This document shows positions 10,619 to 20,670 of a DNA stretch of 64,000 nucleotides, in pieces. The DNA is from Nematopogon swammerdamellus (Eukaryota > Arthropoda > Insecta > Lepidoptera > Adelidae). The position numbers and the translations under genes were made by a program. The stretch is from assembly GCA_946902875.1 (NCBI GenBank), contig OX336339.1, positions 1,296,397-1,360,396 on the forward strand. Reading direction: 5' to 3'. Position 1 is the first letter of the stretch. Each line of letters begins with the position of its first letter. The notes under the pieces were generated by a model. It was given only the letters and a program-made list of their open reading frames with translations, did not search any database and was not told where the DNA came from.

Positions 10619-13600
10619 TTATTTATGTTTCGGAGTAAAAGTGACGTTGATCATGCTGCAGACCACGGTGCATTTCTGGCCGGAGACCATCGACTTGAAT
10701 GTCATGTTTCCGTAGAAGAAGCTCCCGCCCCATAAGTTTTGAGCAAAGGTTGACAGGTTCAGCGTGTAATTGTATTTGCCCTGAAAAATATTAATTTCAA
10801 TTGGGAATATTTTCACAGGCATCATTCGCTCTATAGTTTCTTTATTATGAATTCCTTAGTTGATATAGGTACAGTCAGTCATTCAGTAACCTTGTAACTG
10901 TCCACTGCTGGACATACGCCTCTCTAATATTACCTACCTTCTCGGAGGTGATATTGGCTGGTCGGAGCATGTGCTTTGGCCCCTCCAACTCAGCCAAACA
11001 TACCGGATTACATAAAAAAAAATACGATAAGAATACTACCCTCTTGATGAGACATGACCTTCCTGAGCCGATCCAAGTTTTGACACCAGCTGTCCTGATC
11101 ATTGTAGAATCGCACGGCCTGCCCAAGCGCATGTTTATGATGGCCGGAGAACTCTCCCCCAATTCCATCTTATACGCCGTAACGTGAATCTGCAAGAGTG
11201 AAACTATTCTCTTTAACCTGACCAGTACCCTTATCACGAGATTTAACCTACACCGCGTACTACGCTACGCCGCTGCCGTGTTCTCCGCATCATTTTGTAT
11301 GCAGAATCGAAGTACGCAAATCTATCACTAGAGGCGCTGCTCCGTTTCTCCATAGAAAATGATGCGGAGAACACGTGATAAGGGTACTGGTCCAGCACGT
11401 CACCAGCGATGCTCGTTATATTTTAGCGTGATCCAATTCTAGTTTCCTATATTGGCAACACTGTGAAATATACATCTGTCAATAGAAACATTCACGTACT
11501 TAATCGAATCGAATCTGGAAAAAAATTAAAAATAAATGTTTAAACCTCGACTGCTAAAGAACCGGCCAAGTGCGAGTCGAACTCGCGCACCGAGGGTTCC
11601 GTATCGCCATGTCATGGTCAGCGCCACTCACGCCATCTATGGCGTGTTTTATGAAATGCTTAATATTAGTTAAAATTCGTGATTATTTAAAATTCTTCAT
11701 ACTGTTTTCGCTAGATGACGCACATACACTTTTTAGTTTCTTGTATGGGGACGCACATGAATTTTTTACATTTTATTATTTTTATTATTTGTTGCTATAT
11801 CGGCCATAATAACACATATTATGTGAAAATTTCAACGGGCTACCTATTACGGTTCAAAAGATAGAGCCCTCCCTCGGACAGACTAGAGAATAAAACATTG
11901 AAAAAGTAAAAAATTAGGGTGTTCTCATACAAGAAACGTGTTTTGTTTTTCAATGTTTTTTTTCTGGTGTGGAAACCTCGGTTCGCGAGTCTGACTTGCA
12001 CTTGGCCGATTTTTAATATACATAAACTATTGGCGAGCCCAAGGAAAATTTAGTAATTGTGTTTGATTTCGTGGAGCGTTCTCTATCCCTTAGGGACTGT
12101 GGGCCTTAAGTGATGGAGAGGATGATTACTATGGGACTGATATTAACAAATTATTTTTAAAAGCCCTAATAATAAATAAAGAAAGAATATCCAGAAGCGA
12201 TCATGCCTGATAGATATTATTTTCCATGATTAATGAATAATACTAAATATTGGAATAATAAAAAAAAATTTAGATAATGTTACATTTTGTGTGTTTTTTC
12301 TTGAACAAAAGTTAGAAAACTCAAATTGGATCATCCATTACAAGTGTATTACGCCTTGTCCCTGTCGGAACTGCAGAGGAGCCTTTCAGTACTTCTCTTA
12401 CGGCTTAATATTCAAATACTTGAGGAACCACCTGGATGCCTACTTCAAACCAAACATTTGCCGAAGGTATGATCACATTAGCCGGCTTGATCGCCGTAGC
12501 CGGCTTGATCGCCGTAGCCGGCTTGATCGCCGTAGCCGGCTTGATCGCCGTAGCCGGCTTGATCGCAGCAGCCGGCTTGATCGCAGCAGCCGGCTTGATC
12601 GCAGTAGCCGGCTTGATCGCAGCAGCCGGCTTGATCGCAGCAGCCGGCTTGGTCGCAGCAGCCGACTTGATCGCAGTAGCCGGCTTGATCGCAGCAGCCG
12701 GCTTGATCGCAGCAGCCGGCTTGGTCGCAGCAGCCGGCTTGATCGCAGCAGCCGGCTTGGTCGCAGTAGCCGACTTGATCGCAGCAGCCGGCTTGATCGC
12801 AGCAGCCGGCTTGATCGCAGCAGCCGGCTTGATCGCAGTAGCCGGCTTGATCGCAGCAGCCGGCTTGGTCGCAGTAGCCGACTTGATCGCAGTAGCCGGC
12901 TTGATCGCAGTAGCCTTTTAAACTTTATGTAGTACTTTTGTTTTAGATTTTTATTGTAGTTCTAGTTTTTCTATTTTATTTTGTAATAAAACGAAAAAAT
13001 ATATTAGATTTAATTTTAATAAAGTTTTTCACGTTATTTTAAGGATGTAAATGAAATAGAAAATATGCGTATATCTTATGATTCAATTGTGTTCATCAGA
13101 TCTATGGTCTTGGTGACGAAGTGAATTTGTATTCGTAGATTGCATGCAATGTTTGACATCATTGCATTCATAACATTCGTACACCACCACTCACCATATC
13201 GACGTACGTGTCATTGTCGACTACGTGATAAACGTCGAGAATATGTCCCCCTGGCCGAATGGTATGGGCGTAGTATCCACAGTCCTTCTTCAAGCTGCCG
13301 ACACAGGTCCTCGTACCGCTTGCAAATAAGTTGAACTTGCCCTGAAACATTCGTTTCCGTCACTTGTCTGTTCACAGGGCATGTGAACCATCGAACTAAA
13401 TACTAGAAGCGGCAAAACGCGATAAAACTTGTTACCTGTCGGTAAACAAATGTGCGTGCCTTCACATGCAACTTGTTATAATCATCAATCGATATTCTGG
13501 ACTTACCGCGGATGCGTACCAATCGATTCTGCAGATCTTTCCTCTACAGAACCGGTAAACTCTGGAACGCTCTCCCTGCCCATATATTTCCCCCCAAGTA

Positions 13601-14444
13601 CAGTCTCGGGTCCTTCAAGAGGGGCGTGAATGGGCACCTGTCAGGCTGGCATGGCATTCGCATACGACCGAATGTCCGTGGGCGTCGTTAGACACCTTAT
13701 GGGTGGCTCGGCGCCATATATCGCGCTGTCAATAAAAAAAAATACTAATAATAAATCTGTAAGGGACGGCCACGGAGTAAGTTACTTTGTTTTATATGAT
13801 ATTGCATTTGTAGACTCTATTTATGATACTAAAACTAAATTGACGATTTTCAGAAATATTTTCTGTATGTATGTATGTTCCTCCGTAACTCTTAAACCAA
13901 TCATCCGAATTTGATTAAACATAGTACAAGTACAAGCACATTTACCTATACGCGACACAGGATAGGCTAAATAAAATTCAGTTCCGGTTACGCTAATATG
14001 TGGCTCTCATACAAGCCGAAATGTTCCGCGCGCCGAAATAAAGGTACGGTAGCGGGCTTACTTACTTACTTCTTTTTAAATACGCATTTCACGCGAGCTA
14101 AGTCGTGGCCAAAACGTATAATAATAAGAATATGCGGAACAATGTTGCTGAAAACGTGAGATAATATGAAATGGCTATGTAAATAGTTTGTGTTTTCCGT
14201 CCAGTTCAGTGTAGCCGACATGAAATGAAGGGAAGCATTGACATGGCACCTAGCTCACCAATGTGTTATAGGATCACGGATGTTGTAGGTGATGTAGCAG
14301 AACAATGTTGCTAAAAATGTTAGCTAAGTAAAATATAATATGTTCAGTGGAGTAGAGTGGGTAACTTACATAGGTATTTGCGAAAGCATAAAAAACGAAG
14401 GAAGTATAGAAAATTAAAAGAACAATATTTAAACGCTCACACAT
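10619..14444 (-). CDS. alpha3: ML-like small secreted protein, 4 exons
   Basis: Exons on the minus strand are 14444-14370, 13341-13195, 11189-11040 and 10780-10619. Exon 3 is one codon longer than in the other tandem alpha genes (..MIRTAGVKTW..), giving 177 residues. The leader starts MCERLNIVLL. Six mature Cys are present, and exon 4 reads GKYNYTLNLSTFAQNLWGGS. Splice sites are standard (gtaag, gtgag, gtagt; ttcag, tgcag, ttcag). Intron 2 (1.9 kb) contains a hairpin MITE, a CCGGCC-type TIR element and an 18-bp minisatellite. It shares the hairpin MITE with alpha1, supporting an alpha1/alpha3 pairing. Same inferred secreted role as its paralogs. Confidence 0.76.
10870..11015. mobile_element. 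RTE tail fragment fused to SINE-B 3' fragment in alpha3 intron 3
   Basis: The RTE tail (cagtcagtcattcagtaac, 10870-10925) breaks directly into the SINE-B end (10925-11015, ..accggattacat plus A-run). The SINE-A half seen in the other alpha introns is missing, so intron 3 has been shortened here by a deletion or recombination. Confidence 0.5.
11222..11391. mobile_element. Hairpin MITE with perfect 17-bp TIR
   Basis: The ends read ccagtacccttatcacg and cgtgataagggtactgg, exact reverse complements. Inside, cgtgttctccgcatcatttt pairs with aaatgatgcggagaacacg. Alpha2 and alpha4 have an empty site here. Alpha1 has a truncated copy from about 1545 to 1680. Confidence 0.7.
11564..12018. mobile_element. 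CCGGCC-type TIR element
   Basis: The left edge aaccggccaagtgcgagtcg and the right edge acttgcacttggccgat are inverted copies. Inside are a conserved block (tgtgaaaatttcaacgggct) and cctcggacagac. Relatives: 19945-20380, 27460-27780, 28140-28200, 40580-40915, 42638-42712, 55728-55850, 58206-58435 and 58826-59338. No transposase seen; it looks non-autonomous. Confidence 0.6.
12478..12916. repeat. 18-bp GC-rich minisatellite, ~24 units
   Basis: The unit is ttgatcgcagcagccggc with few variants (gccgta, gcagta, ttggtc). Because 18 is a multiple of three, long frames stay open: AGLIAA repeats in one and RLDRSS repeats in another. It lies in alpha3 intron 2. A plus-strand open frame runs 12291-12932, but I see no promoter or recognisable protein, so I treat it as a satellite and not a gene. 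Confidence 0.8.
13497..13748 (+). mobile_element. Jockey/CR1-like LINE 3' end
   Basis: Plus-strand translation contains FLYRTGKLWNALPAHIFPPK and then KRGVNGHLSGWHG, ending shortly before an A-rich tail after cgcgctgtcaat. It is the very C-terminus of a LINE ORF2, 5' truncated, in alpha3 intron 1. A second tail of the same kind is at 26220-26316. Confidence 0.6.
13745..14300 (+). repeat. Dispersed repeat and SINE-A 3' fragment in alpha3 intron 1
   Basis: The dispersed repeat runs 13745-14120 (ctcttaaaccaatcatccg) and the SINE-A tail about 14175-14300. Same order as alpha1 4030-4530. Confidence 0.5.
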
Positions 14445-14664
14445 TGTGAATACAAACTGCCAATACAGATATTTGTGTACATTCACACGCGCACGTTTAC
14501 TTCCAAAGTGGGTGTCTGATGAAGTAATATACATAGATTGCAATATTGTGCAGTGGATAATGGTGAACGCTAAATGTTCCTAATGACGGCCGAATCGTAA
14601 CTAATGTATTCCCAATGACGATAGTGTAGCGGTCATGGTTAATGATAGAAACGCCATTAACTGC

Positions 14665-15095
14665 CTAATATACAGGATGTTGTAACGGCCAGTACATTAA
14701 TTTCGCCAGCGCAATCCTCGTGTTTTTCCGAGAGAAAAAAGTTAATAAAGTTTTTGTCTAAAGTGTCTAGTTTTGGAGATAATAATCTTTAAAATTCATA
14801 TTTTCGTCAAGTGTAATTTGACGCGCGCGGGGGGAGGGTGCTGGCGCGGGAGCGTTCGGGGTCGAATAACTCACGTCGCGCCGCCGCGCCGCGCCGCCGC
14901 CTCCGCCACGCATCTGCTCGCTCCGCGCACTCGTCCTTGCTCGCTCACTCACCGCGCGCCTTTCATTCCCACGTTCGTGCGGATTTTATTTAAAGGGAAT
15001 TCAGAAAAAAGTTATTTGACTTTTTTGTTACTATTGATCGCAATAATCATTTCCTAAATTTAATGTAGTAGCCGTTACACAACAACCTGTATAAT
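14665..15095. mobile_element. GC-core TIR element upstream of alpha3
   Basis: The cleanest copy: left tatacaggatgttgtaacgg, right cgttacacaacaacctgtat. The ~130-bp core is extremely GC-rich. The alpha4 upstream region goes straight from cctaatat to taatacatactgatt and so shows roughly the empty site. Confidence 0.6.
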
Positions 15096-15120
15096 ACATA
15101 CTGATTCTTTATTCATTCAT

Positions 15121-15400
15121 TACTAGCTTTTGCCTGCGGCTTCGCTCGCGTGAAATTCCTATTTAAGAAGAAAAGTAAGTAAATAAGAAAGCCACGGTCC
15201 TGCGTTACCATTATTTCGGCGCGCGGAACAATTCGGTTTCTATGAGAGCCACACCTTAGCGTAACCGGAAGTTAATTTTATTTAGCCTATCCTGTGTCAC
15301 GTATTTGTAATAAATAAGTTTCATCGATGTCAGCCACGGTAGCTCAATGGTGCGGTCGGTCGACTCTTGTTAAACAACGCTGAGCGCATGGTGTTGATGA
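15121..15400. repeat. Reversed dispersed repeat and SINE-A head fragment
   Basis: 15121-15310 is the dispersed repeat reversed. 15333-15395 is a short SINE-A head (acggtagctcaatggtgcgg) that breaks off after cgctgagcgc. Confidence 0.5.
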
Positions 15401-15529
15401 TACAATCAACAATATCAAATTATTAGTTAGGTATGTCATTTTGTCATGATTGCATCTGTCATGAATTTTGAAGTGTGTCGTCTTTGGATGATGAGTAAAG
15501 GAGTAATTAGAGATGGTAGGTGTAAAACT

Positions 15530-15775
15530 GTAAGTAGGTCCCTTCCCTTGCCCCTTACTAGGTGCTAGGCTCAAATTTGTAGCCGACTGGGTTGGCACCA
15601 CCGTACTCGATGTAAGATGGCCGCATAGCAGCCTCGGTTGTGTTATCCTCTAGTCCAGTATAGCCAAGCAAGTGTCCGGTATGACACCTACCTTCTCGGA
15701 GGTGATTGGCTGGTCGGAGCATGTGCTTTAAACCCTCCCACTCAGCCACCCATACCGGAATACATAAAAAAAGAT
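15530..15775 (+). mobile_element. SINE-B 3' part downstream of alpha4
   Basis: Matches 10090-10352 in content and flanks, part of the repeated environment of alpha3 and alpha4. Confidence 0.6.
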
Positions 15776-16052
15776 GATAGAAAATGCATGTTTAGGTAGT
15801 GGCAAACATTATTGTAAAGTAGATTAAGTAATCATTGAAAAAAATTCCATTGAACGTTCTCGCCGGTTCTTCTTCGCTGTAATAATCGAACTGGCGGAAT
15901 GTTAAAATACAAAATATGACAAATCTGAGCGCAGTGTACCGCCTATGGATGATAGATAACTAGATAAGTAAACAGTAAACAATAAACAACAATGTTCACA
16001 AACATCTAATTATATCGAAATAATTGAAAGAAATGCATAACATTAAATAATG

Positions 16053-18843
16053 TTATTTATGTTTCGGAGTAAAAGTGACGTTGATCATGCTGCAGCCCAC
16101 GGTGCATTTCTGGCTAGAGATCAACGACTTGAATGTGAAGTTTCCGTAGAAGAAGCTCCCGCCCCATAAGTTCTGAGCCAAGGCTGACAAGTTCAGCGTG
16201 TAATTGTATTTTCCCTGAAAAATATGAATTTCAATTCGGAATATTTAAACAGACATCATTCCATTTGTAGTTTCTTAAGATTAATTACTTAGGTGACGTA
16301 GGTACAGTCAGTCAGTCAGTCAGCGTGTGAGCGTCCACTGCTGGACATACGCCTCCAATTTTCCTCCAGTTCCCCCGGCCTTCAGCGGTACGGAATCACT
16401 GCTTTCCGCCGACATACTTGATGTCGTCGTCCCACTTGGTGATATAGGCTATTAAGTATTCTGTGATATAGGTACGTTGTGTATATAATATTGATGATTT
16501 GGTTCAAACTTTCGAAGGTCAGTTTTGTTATAAGAATTTTAAAATACCTTATTTATTACTTTACAAATACCTCATTAAATACAATACATTAAAGTTTCAA
16601 CCGAACTTCATTCAGTGCGGTCGTACCATATTTATTAAACCCCACCACTTAGTAAGGTAAGGAGGGAAGGGACCTACAGATTTACGTGGAATCCGAACCA
16701 ACGGTCAGGCTCCAACGGTCGAACAGTCTCCGTCCAGGTTGTGACCGCGCCGGTGTTCATGAACACGACCGACAGTCGACCGATCGCACCACTGAGCTAC
16801 CGAGCAGGGTGACAAGTACTAAAGAAAGGCAACAAAACAAACATTATAAATAAATACTCGTATTTTATACGATATGAATAATACCCTCTTGATGAGGCAT
16901 GACCTTCCTGAGCCGATCCACGTTTTGACACCTGCCCTGATCATTGGAGAATCGCACGGCTTGCCCAAGCGCATGTTTATGATGGCCGGAGAACTCTCCC
17001 CCAATTCCATCTTATACGCCGTAACGTGAATCTGTAAGAGTGGAACTATTCTCTTTAACCTGACCTGGTCCGCCACGTCACCTGCGACTGCGACACTCGT
17101 TATACGATTGTGTGATCAAATTCAAATTGCATTCATAATATTCGAACGTCTCAACATCACTCACCATATCGACGTACGTGTCATTGTCGACTACGTGATA
17201 AACGTCGAGAATATGTCCCCCTGGCTGAATGGTGTGGGCGAAGTATCCACAGTCCTTCCTCAAGCTGCCGACACAGGTCCTTGTACCGATTGTAAGAAAG
17301 TTGAACTTGCCCTGGAATATTCGTTTCCGTAACTTTTTTATATGTAAACAAACATGGGTGGCTGTGTCGAGGGACCAATGGTACAGTCGACAGAGCCAAA
17401 AACCCTTCTCCTCGCGAAGCCACGCTCAGTGAGGCGCCATGCCAGCAGATTTGCGGACTGTTGCTAGGCTGTCTAGCCCGTTGATACGACGTTTGAAGAC
17501 ACCCAGGTTAAAGGATTCAGGAAACGCACTGGCCAGGAGACAGATCCACACCCTAGCGGGGCGACAAAGAAACGATTTTGAGAACCGATGGGTTCTCAAA
17601 AGCCCAATGTCAACAACAAAAGGGTGCTCAGTTTTTCTGCGGCGAGTGCTGCGAAGATAGGTTGGATGGCAAGGAATGAGGGAAGCAAGTTCCTCCGAGC
17701 AGCGTCCATGTTAATATCTGTAGAACATACTGAGTGACCCTACAAATCGTCTGTGACTGAGAGACTCCAAATCATCAGCCAGTTTCGGATCTCCCACCAG
17801 ACGGACGGCTCGGCGCTGTATTGAATCCAAGGACGCCAACAGAATATACTGGGGGCTGCCTTCCCAAATGTGGCTACTGGCTACAGTATTCCATCACCGG
17901 CCTAATCACTTATCTGTTCACAGGGCATGTGAACCATCGAACTAAATACTAGAAGCGGCAAAACCCAATAAAACTTGTTAGCTGTCGGTAAACAAATGTG
18001 CGTGCCTTCACATGCAAATTGTTATAATCATCAATCAAAATTCTATATATCCTTATCCTTCCTTCCTTACCTATAATAAAATCCAACGTCTGCTTTCTGT
18101 CTGTCTGAGTGTCTGTCTGTCCGCTTATAACTCGAGAACCACTAAACCGATTTTAATAAAACAAAATTCTACGGATAGCTTGATTCTTCCCATCAACTAT
18201 AGGCTACTTACTATACTAAATAGCTTATGAGGTTAGCAGAGAAGTCAAATATGAGAGCGGGCGGAGCCGCGGGCACAGCTTGTATATTATATTATTTCTT
18301 TATTATCACATTTTCATTCTATAATATATTTTATATCTGCAAGATATGGTAATGGAGTAAGTTACTTTGTTTTATGTGATATTGCGTTTGTAGACTCTAT
18401 TTATGATACTAAAACTAAATTGACGATTTTTAGAAATCTTTTTTGTATGTACGTATATTCTTCCATATCTCTTAAACCGATCATCCCAATTCGATGAAAA
18501 AGCACATTTAACTATACGCGCCACAGGATAGGCTATAAATAGTTCCAGTTGCGCTAATATGTGGCTCTCATACAAACCGAATTGTTCCGCGCGCCGAAAT
18601 AAAGGTCCGGTAGCGGCCTTACTTACTTACTTCTATCTAAATACGAATTTCACGCGAGCGAAGCCGCGGGCAAAAGCTATAAATAATAACAATATGCGGA
18701 ACAATGCCGCTGAAAATGTTAGCTAAATAAAATATAATATGTTCAGTGGAGTAGAGTGGGTAACTTACATAGGTATTTGCGAAAGCATACAAAACGAAGG
18801 AAGTATAGAAAATTAAAAGAACAATATTTATACGCTCACACAT
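16053..18843 (-). CDS. alpha4: ML-like small secreted protein, 4 exons
   Basis: Exons on the minus strand are 18843-18769, 17311-17165, 17031-16885 and 16214-16053. Intron 2 is only 133 bases, as in alpha2. The 176-residue product starts MCERINIVLLIF and contains GKFNFLTIGTRTCVGS, KPCDSPMIRAG and GKYNYTLNLSALAQN, with all six mature Cys. The exon 3 donor is gtatt and the exon 2 acceptor ccag. Intron 1 contains a SINE-C and a LINE fragment absent from alpha2. It faces beta1 across 1.8 kb. Function inferred as for the paralogs. Confidence 0.77.
16296..16805 (-). mobile_element. RTE 3' end plus SINE-A half in alpha4 intron 3
   Basis: RTE tail 16300-16440 with CAGT repeats and SINE-A reversed half 16605-16805, co-linear with 391-893 and 7080-7590. 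Confidence 0.55.
17340..17545 (-). mobile_element. SINE-C (minus orientation)
   Basis: Contains catgccagcagatttgcgga and ctgtctagcccgttgatacg. A plus copy with an A-tail is at 28325-28498 and another minus copy at 52025-52185. The family ends ccacccatgctggtttaaaa in the plus copy. No clear polymerase III boxes were located, so the SINE class is tentative. Confidence 0.5.
17630..17890 (-). mobile_element. Jockey/CR1-like RT C-terminal fragment
   Basis: Minus-strand frames show SLDSIQRRAVRLVGDPKLAD and WEGSPQY, the same region as 24800-24870 in the long LINE ORF. Disrupted fragment. Confidence 0.55.
18300..18690 (+). repeat. Dispersed repeat in alpha4 intron 1
   Basis: CGCGAGCGAAG-type repeat, matching 13745-14120. 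Confidence 0.5.
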
Positions 18844-19094
18844 TGTGAATACAAACTGCCAATACAGATATTTGTGTACATTCACACGTGTACGTTTACT
18901 TCCAAAGTGAGTGTCTGATGAAGTAATATACATAGATTGCAATATTGTGCACTGGATAATGGTGAACGCTAAATGTTCCTAATGACGGCCGAATGGTAGC
19001 TAATGTATTCCCAATGACGATTGTGTGGCGGTCATGGTTAATGATATAAATGCAATTTACTGCCTAATATTTATACCGCTTATATAATACATAC

Positions 19095-19475
19095 TGATTA
19101 TTTATTCTTACAAACTTTTGCCCGCGGCTTCGCTCGCGTGAAATTCGTATTTAAAAAGGAGAAAGTAAGTAAGCCCGCTACCGTACCTTTATTTCGGCGC
19201 GCGGAACAATTCGGTTTGTATGAGAGCCACATCTTAGCGTAACCGGGGCGGCGTCGCGTTAGTGTCTCGTGTAGGTAAATGTGCTTTTACTAAGTTTCAT
19301 CGAATTCGGATGATCGGTTTAAGAGTTATGGAGGAACATACATACATGCAGAAAACATTTCTAAAAAGCGTCAATTTAGTTTTAGTATCATACATAGAGT
19401 CTACAAACGCAGTATCTCATAAAACAAAGTAACTTACTCCATGACCATCCCTTACATATTTATTATTAGTATTGA
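19095..19475 (-). repeat. Dispersed repeat, reversed, between alpha4 and beta1
   Basis: Starts cttttgcccgcggcttcgct and contains gatcggtttaagagttatgg. Full reversed copy of the repeat above. Confidence 0.55.
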
Positions 19476-19944
19476 TATTGATATTGATTGATTGATGTGC
19501 TTGAATTTATCAATTTTGTTTTGCAATTTTGTTTTTATTAGAATCCGATTCGATTACACCCACAAAGAAGAGCCAGCAAGAAACGTCGCCGCAGTGTTTT
19601 CATTATGATTAACTACATAATAGACACCGCTTACAGCGTTAAACCTAAGTTAAGCCAGTTCTTCTTCGCTGTGATAATCGAACTGGCAAAGTGCTAAATG
19701 TTAAATGTTAAATTATGACGAATCCGAGTGCAGTGTACTGTCTATGGATGATGAATAAAGAATGAAGAATTTTTAATAATATCAGATTTTATAACGGGCC
19801 GAAGAAAACGAAGTAAGTGTCCCCAATACAAATACTTAAACAAATAAAAACGAGGTAAGTTTTCCCAAAAGTTCAACGTGCAAAACAACAGCAAATACTA
19901 AATAATTTTAGGTTAAGAAGTACCTACCCCAACACAAAAAAACC

Positions 19945-20282
19945 GGCCAAGCACGAGTCGACCGAGGTTTCCGCACCACAAAAAAAAACATTGAAAAAAA
20001 AAAAAACACGTTTCGTGTATGGGAACCCCCCTTAATTTTTGACTTTTTCTATTTTTTATTATTTGTTTTTATATCCGCCATAATAACTACCACATATTCT
20101 GTGAAAATTTCAACGGGTTACCTATTACGGTTCAAGAGATACAGCCCTCGGACAGACGGACGGACGGACGGACGGACGGACGGACGGACGGACGGACGGA
20201 CGGACGGACGGACGGACGGACGGACGGACGGACGGACGGACGGACGGACGGACGGACGGACGGACGGACGGACGGACGGACG

Positions 20283-20373
<91 letters not shown>

Positions 20374-20380
20374 TAGTAAT
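19945..20380 (+). mobile_element. CCGGCC-type element with expanded microsatellite
   Basis: Begins aaccggccaagcacgagtcg and carries the conserved tgtgaaaatttcaacgggtt block. It then runs into (GGAC)n from about 20152 to 20288 and (AGAC)n to about 20371. The repeat has evidently grown from the short cggacagacgg tract present in other copies. Confidence 0.65.
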
Positions 20381-20404
20381 AGGCTTCCTTACATGTTTAT
20401 GTGC

Positions 20405-20670
20405 AGTAAGTAGGTGTTTGAAGAAATAATGTAGATTGGAAAATTATTGTCCACTGAAACAAAATTATGACTGCAAAATATTCATAATCCATCGTAATCA
20501 GAAAAACGCCGGAACCAGTTTTCAAGTTTCGATGAGCACTGTCGTCAGCCGTGCGTGCGCCACACAATGCCCCGGTCATTATTCATGATCTAATCATTGA
20601 TACATTAAGCTAAAATTAACATATTTTCAATAATATGTACTACAAGGTAACAAGAGCGTAGCATTTAAAC
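20405..20670 (+). promoter_or_regulatory. Conserved upstream block of beta1
   Basis: About 250 bases before the start codon are strongly conserved with 32600-32780 and 53030-53272. The core includes aacgccggaaccagttttca, gccgtgcgtgcgccacacaa and taacaagagcg just before the ATG. Conservation amid repeat turnover suggests the beta promoter and 5' UTR; no single TATA box is decisive. Confidence 0.5.

Noticed and set aside
12291..12932. 213-codon open frame over the 18-bp repeat as a gene
   Set aside because: The length comes almost entirely from a minisatellite whose unit is a multiple of three; two frames are open at once and no splice or promoter evidence supports a protein.
14767..15057. Open frames over the GC-core element
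   Set aside because: Composition-driven and not conserved between the three copies of the element.
20101..20376. Open frame coding for RTDG/RQTD repeats
   Set aside because: Pure microsatellite inside a transposon copy.
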